NCBI GenBank assembly: GCA_021287075.1
Contig: JAJTBD010000003.1
Coordinates: 1-64,000, forward strand
DNA length: 64,000 nucleotides
Source: Micrococcales bacterium
GTDB lineage: Bacteria > Actinomycetota > Actinomycetes > Actinomycetales > Dermatophilaceae
Reading direction: 5' to 3'
The notes under the pieces are model-generated. The model worked only from the letters and a program-made list of their open reading frames with translations, searched no databases and was not told the origin of the DNA. Shown piece by piece: positions 52,704 to 61,015 of this stretch. Within the stretch, counting starts at the first letter, position 1. The number at the start of each line of letters is the position of its first letter. Position numbers and translations under genes: made by a program.

Positions 52704-53531
52704 TCAGGCGTTGCGCACGAGCTCATCGCTGTCGGGGTCCCAGCGCACCTGGCCGTCTCGGCTCAGGCGCTCGAGCCAGCCGCGCATCGGCCAGCTCCCC
52801 CACCGGCTGCGGAAGAGCGTGGCGTTGCGCACGATGTCCTCGACCCGGTCCGGCGAGGCGGCGCTCGGCGGGTGGTGCTGGTGGAACGCCTCGGCCCCGC
52901 CGACCCAGCGCAGCGTGAGACCGGCCCGTCCCGCGCACCGGGCGAAGTCGGTGTCCTCGCCGCCGTAGCCCACATAGTCCTCGCAGAAGCCGCCGACCCG
53001 TCGCCAGTCCTCGGCGCCGATGGCGAAGGAGAGCGACCAGAAGAGGTCGAGGTCGGTGGCCACGGTGACGCGACCGGGCGGGGGCGCGGGGCGCGCGGGG
53101 TGGGGGCTGCTCAGCCCGAGCAGCGACGCGCCGGGCGGTGGCAGCACCGCCCCCTCCTCGAGATAGGTGACGGGGCCGGCCAGCAGTCCTCCGCGCGCCG
53201 CCGCGGAGAGGTATGCCGCGGGCAGCCCCGGGTCTGGGACGCAGTCGACATCGAGGAAGACCAGGAGGTCGGCACCCTCGGCGAGCGCGGCCGTGGCCCC
53301 GACATTGCGCGCCCGGGCCAGGGGCAGTCCCTCGGGCGCCACCGGGATCTGGATGACCCGCGCGCAGGGGTCGGCACCGACGACCTCGCCGACGCCAGGG
53401 TCGCCCATGCTCACCACGACATGCCGCAGTCCGGGATGAGCTGCCCGCAGATGCTCTCGCTGGACACGCAGATGCTCGTGCCGTCCGGCGACGATGGTGA
53501 CGACTGCCAGCGACGAGGCTCCGGGTCTCAT
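52704..53531 (-). CDS. Glycosyltransferase family 2
   Basis: A 275-residue GT-A enzyme. Start SLAVVTIVAGRHEHLRVQRE, donor-binding LLVFLDVDCVPDPG with the D-x-D metal site, then WRRVGGFCEDYVGYGGEDTD, the acceptor E-D motif of GT2. It ends the four-gene operon; its ATG overlaps the stop of the preceding gene (ATGA). It probably adds a sugar to a surface glycan or glycolipid. Confidence 0.88.
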   Translation of the reverse strand: MRPGASSLAVVTIVAGRHEHLRVQREHLRAAHPGLRHVVVSMGDPGVGEVVGADPCARVIQIPVAPEGLPLARARNVGATAALAEGADLLVFLDVDCVPDPGLPAAYLSAAARGGLLAGPVTYLEEGAVLPPPGASLLGLSSPHPARPAPPPGRVTVATDLDLFWSLSFAIGAEDWRRVGGFCEDYVGYGGEDTDFARCAGRAGLTLRWVGGAEAFHQHHPPSAASPDRVEDIVRNATLFRSRWGSWPMRGWLERLSRDGQVRWDPDSDELVRNA

Positions 53532-54487
53532 GCCAGCGCCACCTCGAGGACCACCTCGGCGGCCCGGTCCGGCGCGCCTGCCGTCTGCCAGGCGCCCCAC
53601 CGCCCCTGCCGCTCGAGGGCCACCGCGACGTCCTCGCGCCAGCCCAGGTCGGGCCGGTGGACGGCGCACAGTCCCGCCTCGTCCAGGGCTCGTGCGAGCG
53701 CTGCCTGCTCGCCGTGGGGTCGCTCGTCGGCGACCACCACGGCAGGCGCGCCCGTGGCCGCGACATCGGCCACGGCATTCTGGCCGGCGTGGGTGACCAC
53801 GATGTCGGCCGAGCGGAGCCGCCCGCTGGGGTCCTCGACCCAGTGGGACCCGCCCAGCGTCTCCCAGGCCACCTCCGGCAGGTCTCGCTCCAGCGCTGCC
53901 TGCCACTGGGGGCTGCTGTCGCGCCCGCCGAGCACCAGTCCCCTGCGGAGCGCGGCGGCACGTGCTGACCTGTCGACGGGCGCCGACCACCGCGAGATGC
54001 CACCGGTGGCGCGGACCTTGGCCTGCCAGGGGCCGAGCCCGACGCAGGGGCTGACCGATGCCGGCCACGGCGCGAGAATCCTTGCCGCAGAACGAAATCC
54101 GAGCTGGTGCGGCTCATCGCTGCGGTCACCGGGCTGGGCCACGACCACTGTCGGTATGCCGTGCAGCCGGGCCAGGAGCGCCACCTCCATCGACACGTCG
54201 ACGACGAGGGCCTGCGGCCGGTGGTGGGCGATCCAGGACGAGACCGCCGCCATCCGCTGGGCGAGCCCCTCGTCGCGGAGCGGCGCCCAGTGGAGGGTGC
54301 CGCCGGCGGTGGGATCAGCTGTCGGGGCGCCGGCATCGTCGCGGGCCAGGGAGAGCACGTCGCGGCGGGCGCCGAGCCCGCTGCCCAGCAGCATGACCTC
54401 CTGGCCACGCCCCGTCAGGACCTCGGCGATGACGCCGGCGCGGACCCGGTGACCGGCACCGGCATGGTGGACGTAGTAGCCGATCAC
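53528..54487 (-). CDS. Glycosyltransferase, MurG/GT28-like
   Basis: A 319-residue GT-B enzyme. YYVHHAGAGHRVRAGVIAEV at the N terminus is the Gly-rich His loop of GT28/GT1 transferases; the C-terminal domain has the nucleotide-sugar site ADIVVTHAGQNAVADVAATG followed by ADERPHGEQA. Shorter than MurG. Both ends overlap neighbours by four bases. Acceptor unknown. Confidence 0.85.
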   Translation of the reverse strand: MIGYYVHHAGAGHRVRAGVIAEVLTGRGQEVMLLGSGLGARRDVLSLARDDAGAPTADPTAGGTLHWAPLRDEGLAQRMAAVSSWIAHHRPQALVVDVSMEVALLARLHGIPTVVVAQPGDRSDEPHQLGFRSAARILAPWPASVSPCVGLGPWQAKVRATGGISRWSAPVDRSARAAALRRGLVLGGRDSSPQWQAALERDLPEVAWETLGGSHWVEDPSGRLRSADIVVTHAGQNAVADVAATGAPAVVVADERPHGEQAALARALDEAGLCAVHRPDLGWREDVAVALERQGRWGAWQTAGAPDRAAEVVLEVALA

Positions 54488-55560
54488 GAGGCGGCCCCCC
54501 GCAGGAGCGCCTCATAACGGTCGGCCATCCGCTCGAGGGAGAGCTCGGCCTCCGCGCTGCGGCGGACCTCGCCCCGGTCGAGTCCGAGCGCCTGGGGCAC
54601 GGCGGCCGCCAGGCGCTCGGCCTCGCCGGCCCCGGAGGCGACACAGACCCCGCGCGGCCGCCCGACGAACTCGGGCAGACCGCCCCGGTCGAGGGCGACG
54701 ACGGGAGTGCCGCACATCATCGCCTCGGCGGCCACGAGGCCAAAGGGCTCGTCCCACTGGGGGGTCATGAGCAGCGCCCCGCTGGCCCCGACGAGCCGTG
54801 CCGTCTGCTCCTGGTCGAGGTGGCCCAGCCACCTGGCGTCCTCGCCGAGCAAGGGTCGTACGCGTGCCTCGAACCACTCGGGATCGGACATCGGGCCTGC
54901 GAGCCGCACCTTCAGACCTGCTGCCCGGGCGGCCCGGATCGCGGTGTCGGCGCCCTTCTCCGGGGTGAGCCGGCCGACCCAGACCAGGGCGGGGCCACCG
55001 GGCCCGGGCGCGTGGGTGTGCTCGTCGGCGCCGTTGGGGATGACCACGGCCGGCGCCGGCAGGACCGGCTCCCACATCCGCGCGAGGGCGCGGCTGACCG
55101 CCACATAGACCGCGTCCGGCGCGGCCAGCGAGACCCCGAGCTCCAGCCAGGGGAAGGGCGGGGTGTGCAGGGTCGTCACCACCCGGCGGCCGAGCAGCCC
55201 GCTCCAGGACAGCGGCAGGTGGTGCAGGCTCTGGTTGTGGACGACGTCGATGTCGTCCAGGTGGCCGAGCAGGTGGGCGAAGACGCCGGTGTAGGCGTGG
55301 TGGTCGCGCAGGTAGCCCGGCTCGGGCAGCTGGGCGTCGGCCGCCGCCCGCTCGCTCAGCGCCGGGGGCCGGGCGTGGATGATGAGCTCGTCGGCGAGCC
55401 CCTCGTCGGTGCCTTCCGCGGCATACAGCCGGATGTGGTGGCCGCGCTCGCGCAGCGCGCGCACCAGCAGCGCGCAGTGCGACTCCTGCCCACCGTGGAA
55501 GGGCTCGGCGAGCGGGTGCCGGGACGGCCCGATCACCGCGATCCGCAAGCGCCGGCTCAC
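54484..55560 (-). CDS. Glycosyltransferase family 4
   Basis: A 358-residue GT-B enzyme. FHGGQESHCALLVRALRERG at the start, TTLHTPPFPWLELG, and the donor-binding segment PQWDEPFGLVAAEAMMCGTP with its E-x7-E motif are classic GT4. It would transfer a sugar from a nucleotide donor to a lipid or saccharide. Overlaps both neighbours by four bases (ATGA). Confidence 0.9.
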   Translation of the reverse strand: MSRRLRIAVIGPSRHPLAEPFHGGQESHCALLVRALRERGHHIRLYAAEGTDEGLADELIIHARPPALSERAAADAQLPEPGYLRDHHAYTGVFAHLLGHLDDIDVVHNQSLHHLPLSWSGLLGRRVVTTLHTPPFPWLELGVSLAAPDAVYVAVSRALARMWEPVLPAPAVVIPNGADEHTHAPGPGGPALVWVGRLTPEKGADTAIRAARAAGLKVRLAGPMSDPEWFEARVRPLLGEDARWLGHLDQEQTARLVGASGALLMTPQWDEPFGLVAAEAMMCGTPVVALDRGGLPEFVGRPRGVCVASGAGEAERLAAAVPQALGLDRGEVRRSAEAELSLERMADRYEALLRGAAS

Positions 55561-56483
55561 TCGTTGTTGCGGCGGGCCGCGCGGGTGCCGAGTGTCGTCA
55601 GGGCCCGGACCACGCGCGAGTCGAGCCGTCGCTCGGCGGTCTTGCCGTCGACGGTCTCGCCGGTGTCGCCCGCTGGGGCCGAGGGCAGGAGTCGGTTGGC
55701 CAGGCCCATCACCCGCGTGGTGGTGCCCGGCATCAGACCCCGCACCCGGATGCCCGCCCAGGCCAGCGGGGTCAGCACGACCATCGGCTTGCCGGCGAGC
55801 ACGGCGTCAACGATCCGCCGGGCGGCACGGTCGGCATCGGTCGAGAGCAGTGGCAGCGACGCGGCAGGGGCGAACCACGCGTACTCCGCGGCAGGGTCGC
55901 CGCCGAACTGGGCGTTCTCGTGGGAGCCGGTGCGCATCAGGCCGGGCACGATCGTCGTGGCGGTCACGCCGGTCCCGGCGAGCGAGGCCGCCAGCCCGTC
56001 GGAGAAGCCGACGGCGCCGAACTTCGCTGCCGCATAGGGCAGCAGGTGCGGCGGTGAGACCATCCCTCCGATCGAGGTGACGGTGCCGATGTGTCCCTTG
56101 CCCCGGGCGCGCATGGCCGGCTCCACGGCGCGGGCGACGACGATCGGCCCCTCGAGCATCGTCTCGATCGCCTCGTCGAAGTGCTCCTGGGTGAGCGACT
56201 CGGCGGGCGCGCTCTGGATGACGCCGGCGACCGTGATGGCCACGTCGATGTGCCCGTGACCGCGCTCGACCTCGGCGACCAGGGCCCGCACCGCCTCGCG
56301 GTCGCGGATATCGCAGACCCGCGTCTCGAGCCGGCCCGCCGCAGCCACAGCGGCCGCCGCCCGCCCCAGCTCGGCCTCGTCGCGGGCGCAGGCCACCACG
56401 GCATACCCCCGCTCGAGCAGCTCCCGGCCGATGAGCAGACCGAGCCCACGGGACCCGCCGACGACCAGCGCGACATCACTCAT
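55557..56483 (-). CDS. Short-chain dehydrogenase/reductase
   Basis: A 308-residue SDR. Cofactor site VVGGSRGLGLLIGRELLERG, Asp of CDIRDREAV, catalytic Ser in VTSIGGMVSPP and Y-x3-K as YAAAKFG (about 155-160). A C-terminal extension of about 60 residues is basic. First gene of the operon with three glycosyltransferases, so it may reduce a keto group on a glycolipid or sugar. Leaderless start. Confidence 0.9.
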   Translation of the reverse strand: MSDVALVVGGSRGLGLLIGRELLERGYAVVACARDEAELGRAAAAVAAAGRLETRVCDIRDREAVRALVAEVERGHGHIDVAITVAGVIQSAPAESLTQEHFDEAIETMLEGPIVVARAVEPAMRARGKGHIGTVTSIGGMVSPPHLLPYAAAKFGAVGFSDGLAASLAGTGVTATTIVPGLMRTGSHENAQFGGDPAAEYAWFAPAASLPLLSTDADRAARRIVDAVLAGKPMVVLTPLAWAGIRVRGLMPGTTTRVMGLANRLLPSAPAGDTGETVDGKTAERRLDSRVVRALTTLGTRAARRNNE

Positions 56484-56495
56484 GCGTCGACGCTA
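56484..56495 (-). promoter_or_regulatory. -10 element of leaderless SDR-glycosyltransferase operon
   Basis: Minus-strand TAGCGT (56495-56490) is 6 bases before the SDR ATG. It appears to be the only promoter for four overlapping genes. Confidence 0.5.
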
Positions 56496-56573
56496 GCTGC
56501 CACCTTTGCGCAGGTCACGGGCCTGCGCCGACTTCGACCCCTTGGGGTGGGTTGTCAGCCTGACCGGGCTGCA

Positions 56574-56586
56574 TAGCGTGAGATGC
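56574..56586 (+). promoter_or_regulatory. -10 element of leaderless alcohol dehydrogenase gene
   Basis: TAGCGT (56574-56579) is 7 bases before ATG 56587. Confidence 0.5.
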
Positions 56587-57771
56587 ATGCGAGCACTCAC
56601 CTGGCAGGGCATCGAGCACGTCGAGATCACCGAGGTCCCCGACCCGGTGATCCAGGAGCCGACCGACGCGGTCGTGCGGGTCACCTCGACCGCGATCTGC
56701 GGCTCGGACCTTCACCTCTACAAGGTGCTGGCCCCCTATCTGACACCCGGCGACGTCCTCGGCCACGAGTTCATGGGCATCGTCGAGGAGGTCGGCTCTG
56801 CGGTCAGCAGCCTCGGCGTCGGCGACCGGGTCGTCGTCCCCTTCAACATCTCGTGCGGCCACTGCTGGATGTGCGAGCGCGGCCTCTTCGCCCAGTGCGA
56901 GACCACCCAGAACATCAAGCAGGGCAAGGGCGCCAGCCTCTTCGGATACACCAGCCTCTATGGCGCGGTCCCGGGCGGGCAGGCCGAGCGGGTGCGGGTC
57001 CCCCACGCCGACTTCGGCCCCGTCAGGGTGCCCGAGGGGCACGCCGACGAGCGCTATCTCTATCTCTCCGACATCCTCCCCACCGCCTGGCAGGGCGTGG
57101 AGTATGCCGCCGTGCCCGAGGGCGGCACGCTCGTGGTCGTCGGTCTCGGCCCCGTCGGCCAGCTCGCCGTGCGCTCGGCGAAGCACCGTGGCGTCGAGCG
57201 GGTCATCGCGCTCGACCTGGTGGCCGAGCGGCTCGCGCTGGCCGAGCGCTCCGGCGCCGAGGTCATCGACGTCAGCAGCGTCAAGGACCCCGCAGCCGCC
57301 GTCAAGGAGATGACGGACGGACGCGGCGCGGACTCGGTGCTCGAGGCCGTCGGCATGGAGGCCCACGGCAACCCCGTGGCGGAGCAGGTCATCGGCCTGG
57401 CCGGCCGCCTGCCAAAGCCTTTGGCGCGCAAGGCCATCGAGACGGCCGGTCTCGACCGCCTGGCCGCCCTGCACCTGTCCATCGACGCGGTCCGGCGCGG
57501 CGGCACCGTGTCGGTCAGCGGTGTCTATGGCGGCATGGCCGACCCCATGCCGATGATGGACATCTTCGACAAGGGCCTGACGATGCGTCTTGGCCAGTGC
57601 CATGTGCGACGGTGGACAGATGAGCTGCTCGCCATCGCCGACCAGCCCGACGACGTGCTCGGGCTGGAGTCCCTGGCCACCCACCGCCTCTCCCTCGACG
57701 AGGCGCCGGACGCCTATGCGATGTTCCAGCAGAAGCGCGACGGCTGCCTCAAGGTCGTGCTGACGCCATGA
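56587..57771 (+). CDS. Zinc-dependent alcohol dehydrogenase, formaldehyde-dehydrogenase-like
   Basis: A 394-residue medium-chain dehydrogenase. Catalytic zinc ligands in ICGSDLHLY and GHEFMG; structural zinc site CGHCWMCERGLFAQC; NAD-binding VVVGLGPVGQLAVRSAKHRG. The extra loop and length resemble glutathione-independent formaldehyde dehydrogenase and related large MDRs. Its stop overlaps the catalase-like gene start (ATGA), linking aldehyde or alcohol oxidation with a possible haem protein. Confidence 0.92.
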   Translation: MRALTWQGIEHVEITEVPDPVIQEPTDAVVRVTSTAICGSDLHLYKVLAPYLTPGDVLGHEFMGIVEEVGSAVSSLGVGDRVVVPFNISCGHCWMCERGLFAQCETTQNIKQGKGASLFGYTSLYGAVPGGQAERVRVPHADFGPVRVPEGHADERYLYLSDILPTAWQGVEYAAVPEGGTLVVVGLGPVGQLAVRSAKHRGVERVIALDLVAERLALAERSGAEVIDVSSVKDPAAAVKEMTDGRGADSVLEAVGMEAHGNPVAEQVIGLAGRLPKPLARKAIETAGLDRLAALHLSIDAVRRGGTVSVSGVYGGMADPMPMMDIFDKGLTMRLGQCHVRRWTDELLAIADQPDDVLGLESLATHRLSLDEAPDAYAMFQQKRDGCLKVVLTP

Positions 57772-58484
57772 GACTGCCCCTGCCCCGCCGCCCGCTCACC
57801 ACTGTGGTGGACGGTGTCGGCGCGGTGGCCGGAGCGCTGCCCGGTGCGGCGCTGGCCACGGCGGCCCTCGTGGCCGGGGCGGTCCGCCGCGACAAGCCGC
57901 TCCACCCCGTGGGCGTGGTGGGCACCGGCCGGCTCGTGGTCACCCCGCGGGGCGGCGCCCACGGCATACCCCTGCTCGAGACCCTCGGCGAGCACGAGTG
58001 CACCGCCCGCTGGTCGCGGGCGATGGGCCGCGAGGAGGGCGCCGACGACATCGAGGGACTGGCCGTGCGCCTCAAGCTCGACGGCGGGCCCGCCGACCTG
58101 CTGTTTGCCAGCACCGGCAGCGGCGCACTCGACCGGCACCTGCTCGCCATGCGCCACGACGGCGAGCACGCCGAGCTGACCACCCTGCTGCCGGTCCGCA
58201 CCGCAGGCGGCGTGGTTACCTTCCGCGCGGCGCCGCTCGGCTGGGCGGGCGGCCACCGGCCCCCCGAGCGCTATGAGATCTCCGTCGCCGGGCTCGCGGG
58301 CCGGTGGCAGCCGGTCGCCACCCTCGTCGTCACCTGGTCGGACCAGGACGGCGAGATCCGGTTCGACCCCGTCCTGCACCCGCTGCCCGGCACCCGGCAG
58401 CTGCCGCTGGTCGCCACGCTGCGCGCCCCCGCCTACTGGGCGGCCCGCCACGGATCACCGGACGAGGGAGACCTCCAGGACTAG
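57768..58484 (+). CDS. Hypothetical protein, possible catalase-superfamily fragment
   Basis: A 238-residue protein. The stretch CTARWSRAMGREEGADDIEG then LAVRLKL echoes the core of catalases and catalase-related proteins (R-F-S...G-x-A-x-R-F), followed by DLLFASTGSG. The distal haem His and proximal Tyr of true catalases are not visible, so activity is doubtful. Coupled by four-base overlap to the alcohol dehydrogenase. Only weak family support. Confidence 0.55.
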   Translation: MRLPLPRRPLTTVVDGVGAVAGALPGAALATAALVAGAVRRDKPLHPVGVVGTGRLVVTPRGGAHGIPLLETLGEHECTARWSRAMGREEGADDIEGLAVRLKLDGGPADLLFASTGSGALDRHLLAMRHDGEHAELTTLLPVRTAGGVVTFRAAPLGWAGGHRPPERYEISVAGLAGRWQPVATLVVTWSDQDGEIRFDPVLHPLPGTRQLPLVATLRAPAYWAARHGSPDEGDLQD

Positions 58485-58493
58485 CGTTGGCCT
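58482..58493 (+). promoter_or_regulatory. -10 element of leaderless SulP gene
   Basis: TAGCGT (58482-58487), whose first three bases are also the stop codon of the preceding gene, is 6 bases before GTG 58494. Confidence 0.5.
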
Positions 58494-60848
58494 GTGGGCA
58501 CCGAGCAGCGCACGTCGACCAGACCTGCCTCCGCCGTGCCCGAGGTCCCCGAGGCTCCCGCGACGGGCTGGCGTCACTATCTGCCCGGCATCGACGCCCT
58601 CACCCGCTATGACCGCCGGTGGCTGCGCGGCGACGTGCTCGCGGGGGTGACGGTCGCGGCATACCTCGTGCCCCAGGTCATGGCCTATGCCGTCGTGGCC
58701 GGCCTGCCCCCGGTCGCCGGCCTGTGGGCGATCCTCGCGCCCCTGCTGGCGTACGCCGTGCTCGGCTCGTCCCGCCAGCTGTCGGTGGGGCCGGAGTCGA
58801 CGAGCGCGCTGATGACTGCCTCGGGCGTGGCCGCCCTGGTCGGTGTCGCCGGCGTCGAGCGGCGCGCCGAGGTGGCGGCCGTGCTCGCCCTCGCGGTGGG
58901 CGCGATCTGCCTGCTGGGGGCGCTCGGGCGACTGGGCTTCCTGTCGGAGCTGCTCTCCAAGCCGGTGCTGGTGGGCTATCTCGCCGGCGTCGCCGTGCTG
59001 ATGATCGTCAGCCAGCTGGGCAAGGTCACCAAGCTGTCGATCGAGGCGACCGCGCCCGTGGACCAGGCCCGGGAGGTGCTCGCCCAGCTCGGCGAGGTGC
59101 ACCTGCCCTCGCTCCTGTTCGCCATCGGGCTGCTCGTGCTGCTGCTCGCGCTGGCCAGGTGGGCCCGCTATGTGCCCGGGCCGCTCGTGGCGATCCTGCT
59201 CTCGGCCGCCCTCGTGCGCTTCACCCCACTCGGCGACGTCGGGCTCAAGGTGGTCGGGGCCGTGCCTCGGGGGCTGCCGATGCCACGCCTGCCCGACTTC
59301 ACCTCGGTGCCGATGGCCCAGCTGATCCCGGCCGCACTGGGCATCGCGCTCGTCGGCTATTCCGACAACATCCTCACCGGGCGCGCCTTCGCCACCCGTC
59401 ACCAGACCCGGGTGGACGCCAACCAGGAGCTGCTGGCGCTGGGCGCCGCCAATGTGGCCACCGCTGTGACACAGGGCTTCCCGGTCAGCAGCAGCGGCAG
59501 CCGCACCGTCCTGGCCGACGCCATGGGGGCGCGCACCCAGCTGCACTCGCTCGTGTCGGTCGCATGCGTGGTCGCGACCCTGCTCTTCCTCGGCGGCGTC
59601 CTGGAGTCCTTCCCCTCGGCGGCGCTCGGGGCGATCGTCATCTATGCGGCGCTGCGGCTGATCGACGTGCCCGAGTGGCGCCGCATCGCGCACTTCCGCA
59701 GCAGCGAGCTCGTCCTCGCCATCGCCACCGCCGTCGCCGTCCTCGCCCTCGGCGTCCTGTCGGGGATCGGCGCCGCGATCACCCTGTCGCTGCTCGACCT
59801 GCTGCGCCGGCTGGCCGTCCCCCACGACGGGGTGCTCGGCTATGTGCCGGGCGTGGCCGGGATGCACGACGTCGACGACTACCCCACCGCCCGGCAGGTT
59901 CCCGCCCTGGTGGTCTATCGCTATGACTCCCCCCTGTTCTTCGCCAACGCCGACAACTTCGTCAGCCGGGCGATGCACGCCGTGGAGTCGGCGCCCACGC
60001 CCTGCGAGTGGTTCCTGCTCAACGCCGAGGCCAACGTGCAGGTGGACCTGACGGCCGTCGACGCGCTCGCGCAGCTGCGCGAGGAGCTCGACAAGCGCGG
60101 GATCGTCTTTGCCCTGGCCCGGGTCAAGCAGGAGCTGCGTGACCAGCTCGCCGCCGCCGGGTTCGTCGCCGAGGTCGGCGAGGACCGCTTCTTCGCGACC
60201 CTCCCCGCGGCCGTCCACGCCTATGCCGCCGACTACGAGCGCCGCCACGGCACCAGCCTCACCGACCAGGGCGTGAGCCTCCCCCCCGGTCGCCTGACGC
60301 CGCACGGCAGGATGGGCGGCATGAGGACGTATGCCGTGCAAGGACATTCCCCATCCATCGCCGAGAGCGCGTGGTGCGCCGACGACGCCGACCTGATCGG
60401 CCAGGTGACCCTCGGTGAGGAGTCGAGCGTGTGGTTCACCTCGGTGCTGCGCGCCGACGGCGATGCCATCACCATCGGCGCCCGCTCCAACATCCAGGAC
60501 GGCTGCGTCCTGCACACCGACCCGGGCCGGCCGCTCCGTGTCGGTGACGACGTGTCGGTCGGTCACCGGGCGGTGCTGCACGGCTGCACGATCGGCGACC
60601 GGGTGCTGGTCGGGATGGGCGCCATCGTCCTCAACGGCGCCACGGTCGGCGCGGGGTCCCTCATCGCCGCGGGCACCGTGATCCTCGAGGGCACCGAGAT
60701 CCCGCCCGGGTCGCTGGTCGCCGGGGTGCCGGGCAAGGTGCGGCGGGAGACCACCGAGCAGGAGCAGGGCCACATCGCCCTCAACGCCGCGCACTATGTG
60801 CAGCTGCGGCGCATCCACGCCGGCGAGGACGGGCCGGGCCAGGCCTGA
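58494..60848 (+). CDS. SulP anion transporter - STAS - gamma carbonic anhydrase fusion
   Basis: A 784-residue protein of three parts. Residues 25-460: SulP/SLC26 transporter with about twelve to fourteen helices (VAAYLVPQVMAYAVVAGLPP, STSALMTASG, FPVSSSGSRTVLADA). About 468-590: STAS domain (VDLTAVDALAQLREELDKRG). From about 610 to the end: a complete gamma-class carbonic anhydrase (left-handed beta-helix repeats) with zinc ligands His674, His691 and His696. SulP members carry sulfate or bicarbonate; fusion to carbonic anhydrase points to bicarbonate. No stop separates the parts, yet an ATG at 60321 with AGGA 8 bases before it could also start the enzyme alone. Confidence 0.9.
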   Translation: MGTEQRTSTRPASAVPEVPEAPATGWRHYLPGIDALTRYDRRWLRGDVLAGVTVAAYLVPQVMAYAVVAGLPPVAGLWAILAPLLAYAVLGSSRQLSVGPESTSALMTASGVAALVGVAGVERRAEVAAVLALAVGAICLLGALGRLGFLSELLSKPVLVGYLAGVAVLMIVSQLGKVTKLSIEATAPVDQAREVLAQLGEVHLPSLLFAIGLLVLLLALARWARYVPGPLVAILLSAALVRFTPLGDVGLKVVGAVPRGLPMPRLPDFTSVPMAQLIPAALGIALVGYSDNILTGRAFATRHQTRVDANQELLALGAANVATAVTQGFPVSSSGSRTVLADAMGARTQLHSLVSVACVVATLLFLGGVLESFPSAALGAIVIYAALRLIDVPEWRRIAHFRSSELVLAIATAVAVLALGVLSGIGAAITLSLLDLLRRLAVPHDGVLGYVPGVAGMHDVDDYPTARQVPALVVYRYDSPLFFANADNFVSRAMHAVESAPTPCEWFLLNAEANVQVDLTAVDALAQLREELDKRGIVFALARVKQELRDQLAAAGFVAEVGEDRFFATLPAAVHAYAADYERRHGTSLTDQGVSLPPGRLTPHGRMGGMRTYAVQGHSPSIAESAWCADDADLIGQVTLGEESSVWFTSVLRADGDAITIGARSNIQDGCVLHTDPGRPLRVGDDVSVGHRAVLHGCTIGDRVLVGMGAIVLNGATVGAGSLIAAGTVILEGTEIPPGSLVAGVPGKVRRETTEQEQGHIALNAAHYVQLRRIHAGEDGPGQA

Positions 60849-60883
60849 GCTGCCGCCCCTGACACCTCCGCCCCTGACGCCAT

Positions 60884-60945
60884 CGCCTCAGACGCGCGCC
60901 GCCTCAGACGCGCGCCGCCTCAGACGCGCGCCGCCTCAGACGCCG
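60884..60945. repeat. 16-bp tandem repeats, CGCCTCAGACGCGCGC
   Basis: Three perfect units (60884-60899, 60900-60915, 60916-60931) and a partial fourth to 60945; decayed relatives precede them from about 60850. Located between the fusion gene and a terminator. Confidence 0.9.
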
Positions 60946-60981
60946 CACGGCGGCGACGGGTGGTGACCCGTCGCCGCCGTG
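60946..60981. terminator. Hairpin terminator between SulP fusion and phoA
   Basis: CACGGCGGCGACGGGT (60946-60961) and its perfect complement (60966-60981) with loop GGTG, between convergent genes. Confidence 0.75.
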
Positions 60982-61015
60982 GGCGTGTACTGGTGCCGCG
61001 TCAGCGCGGCATACC

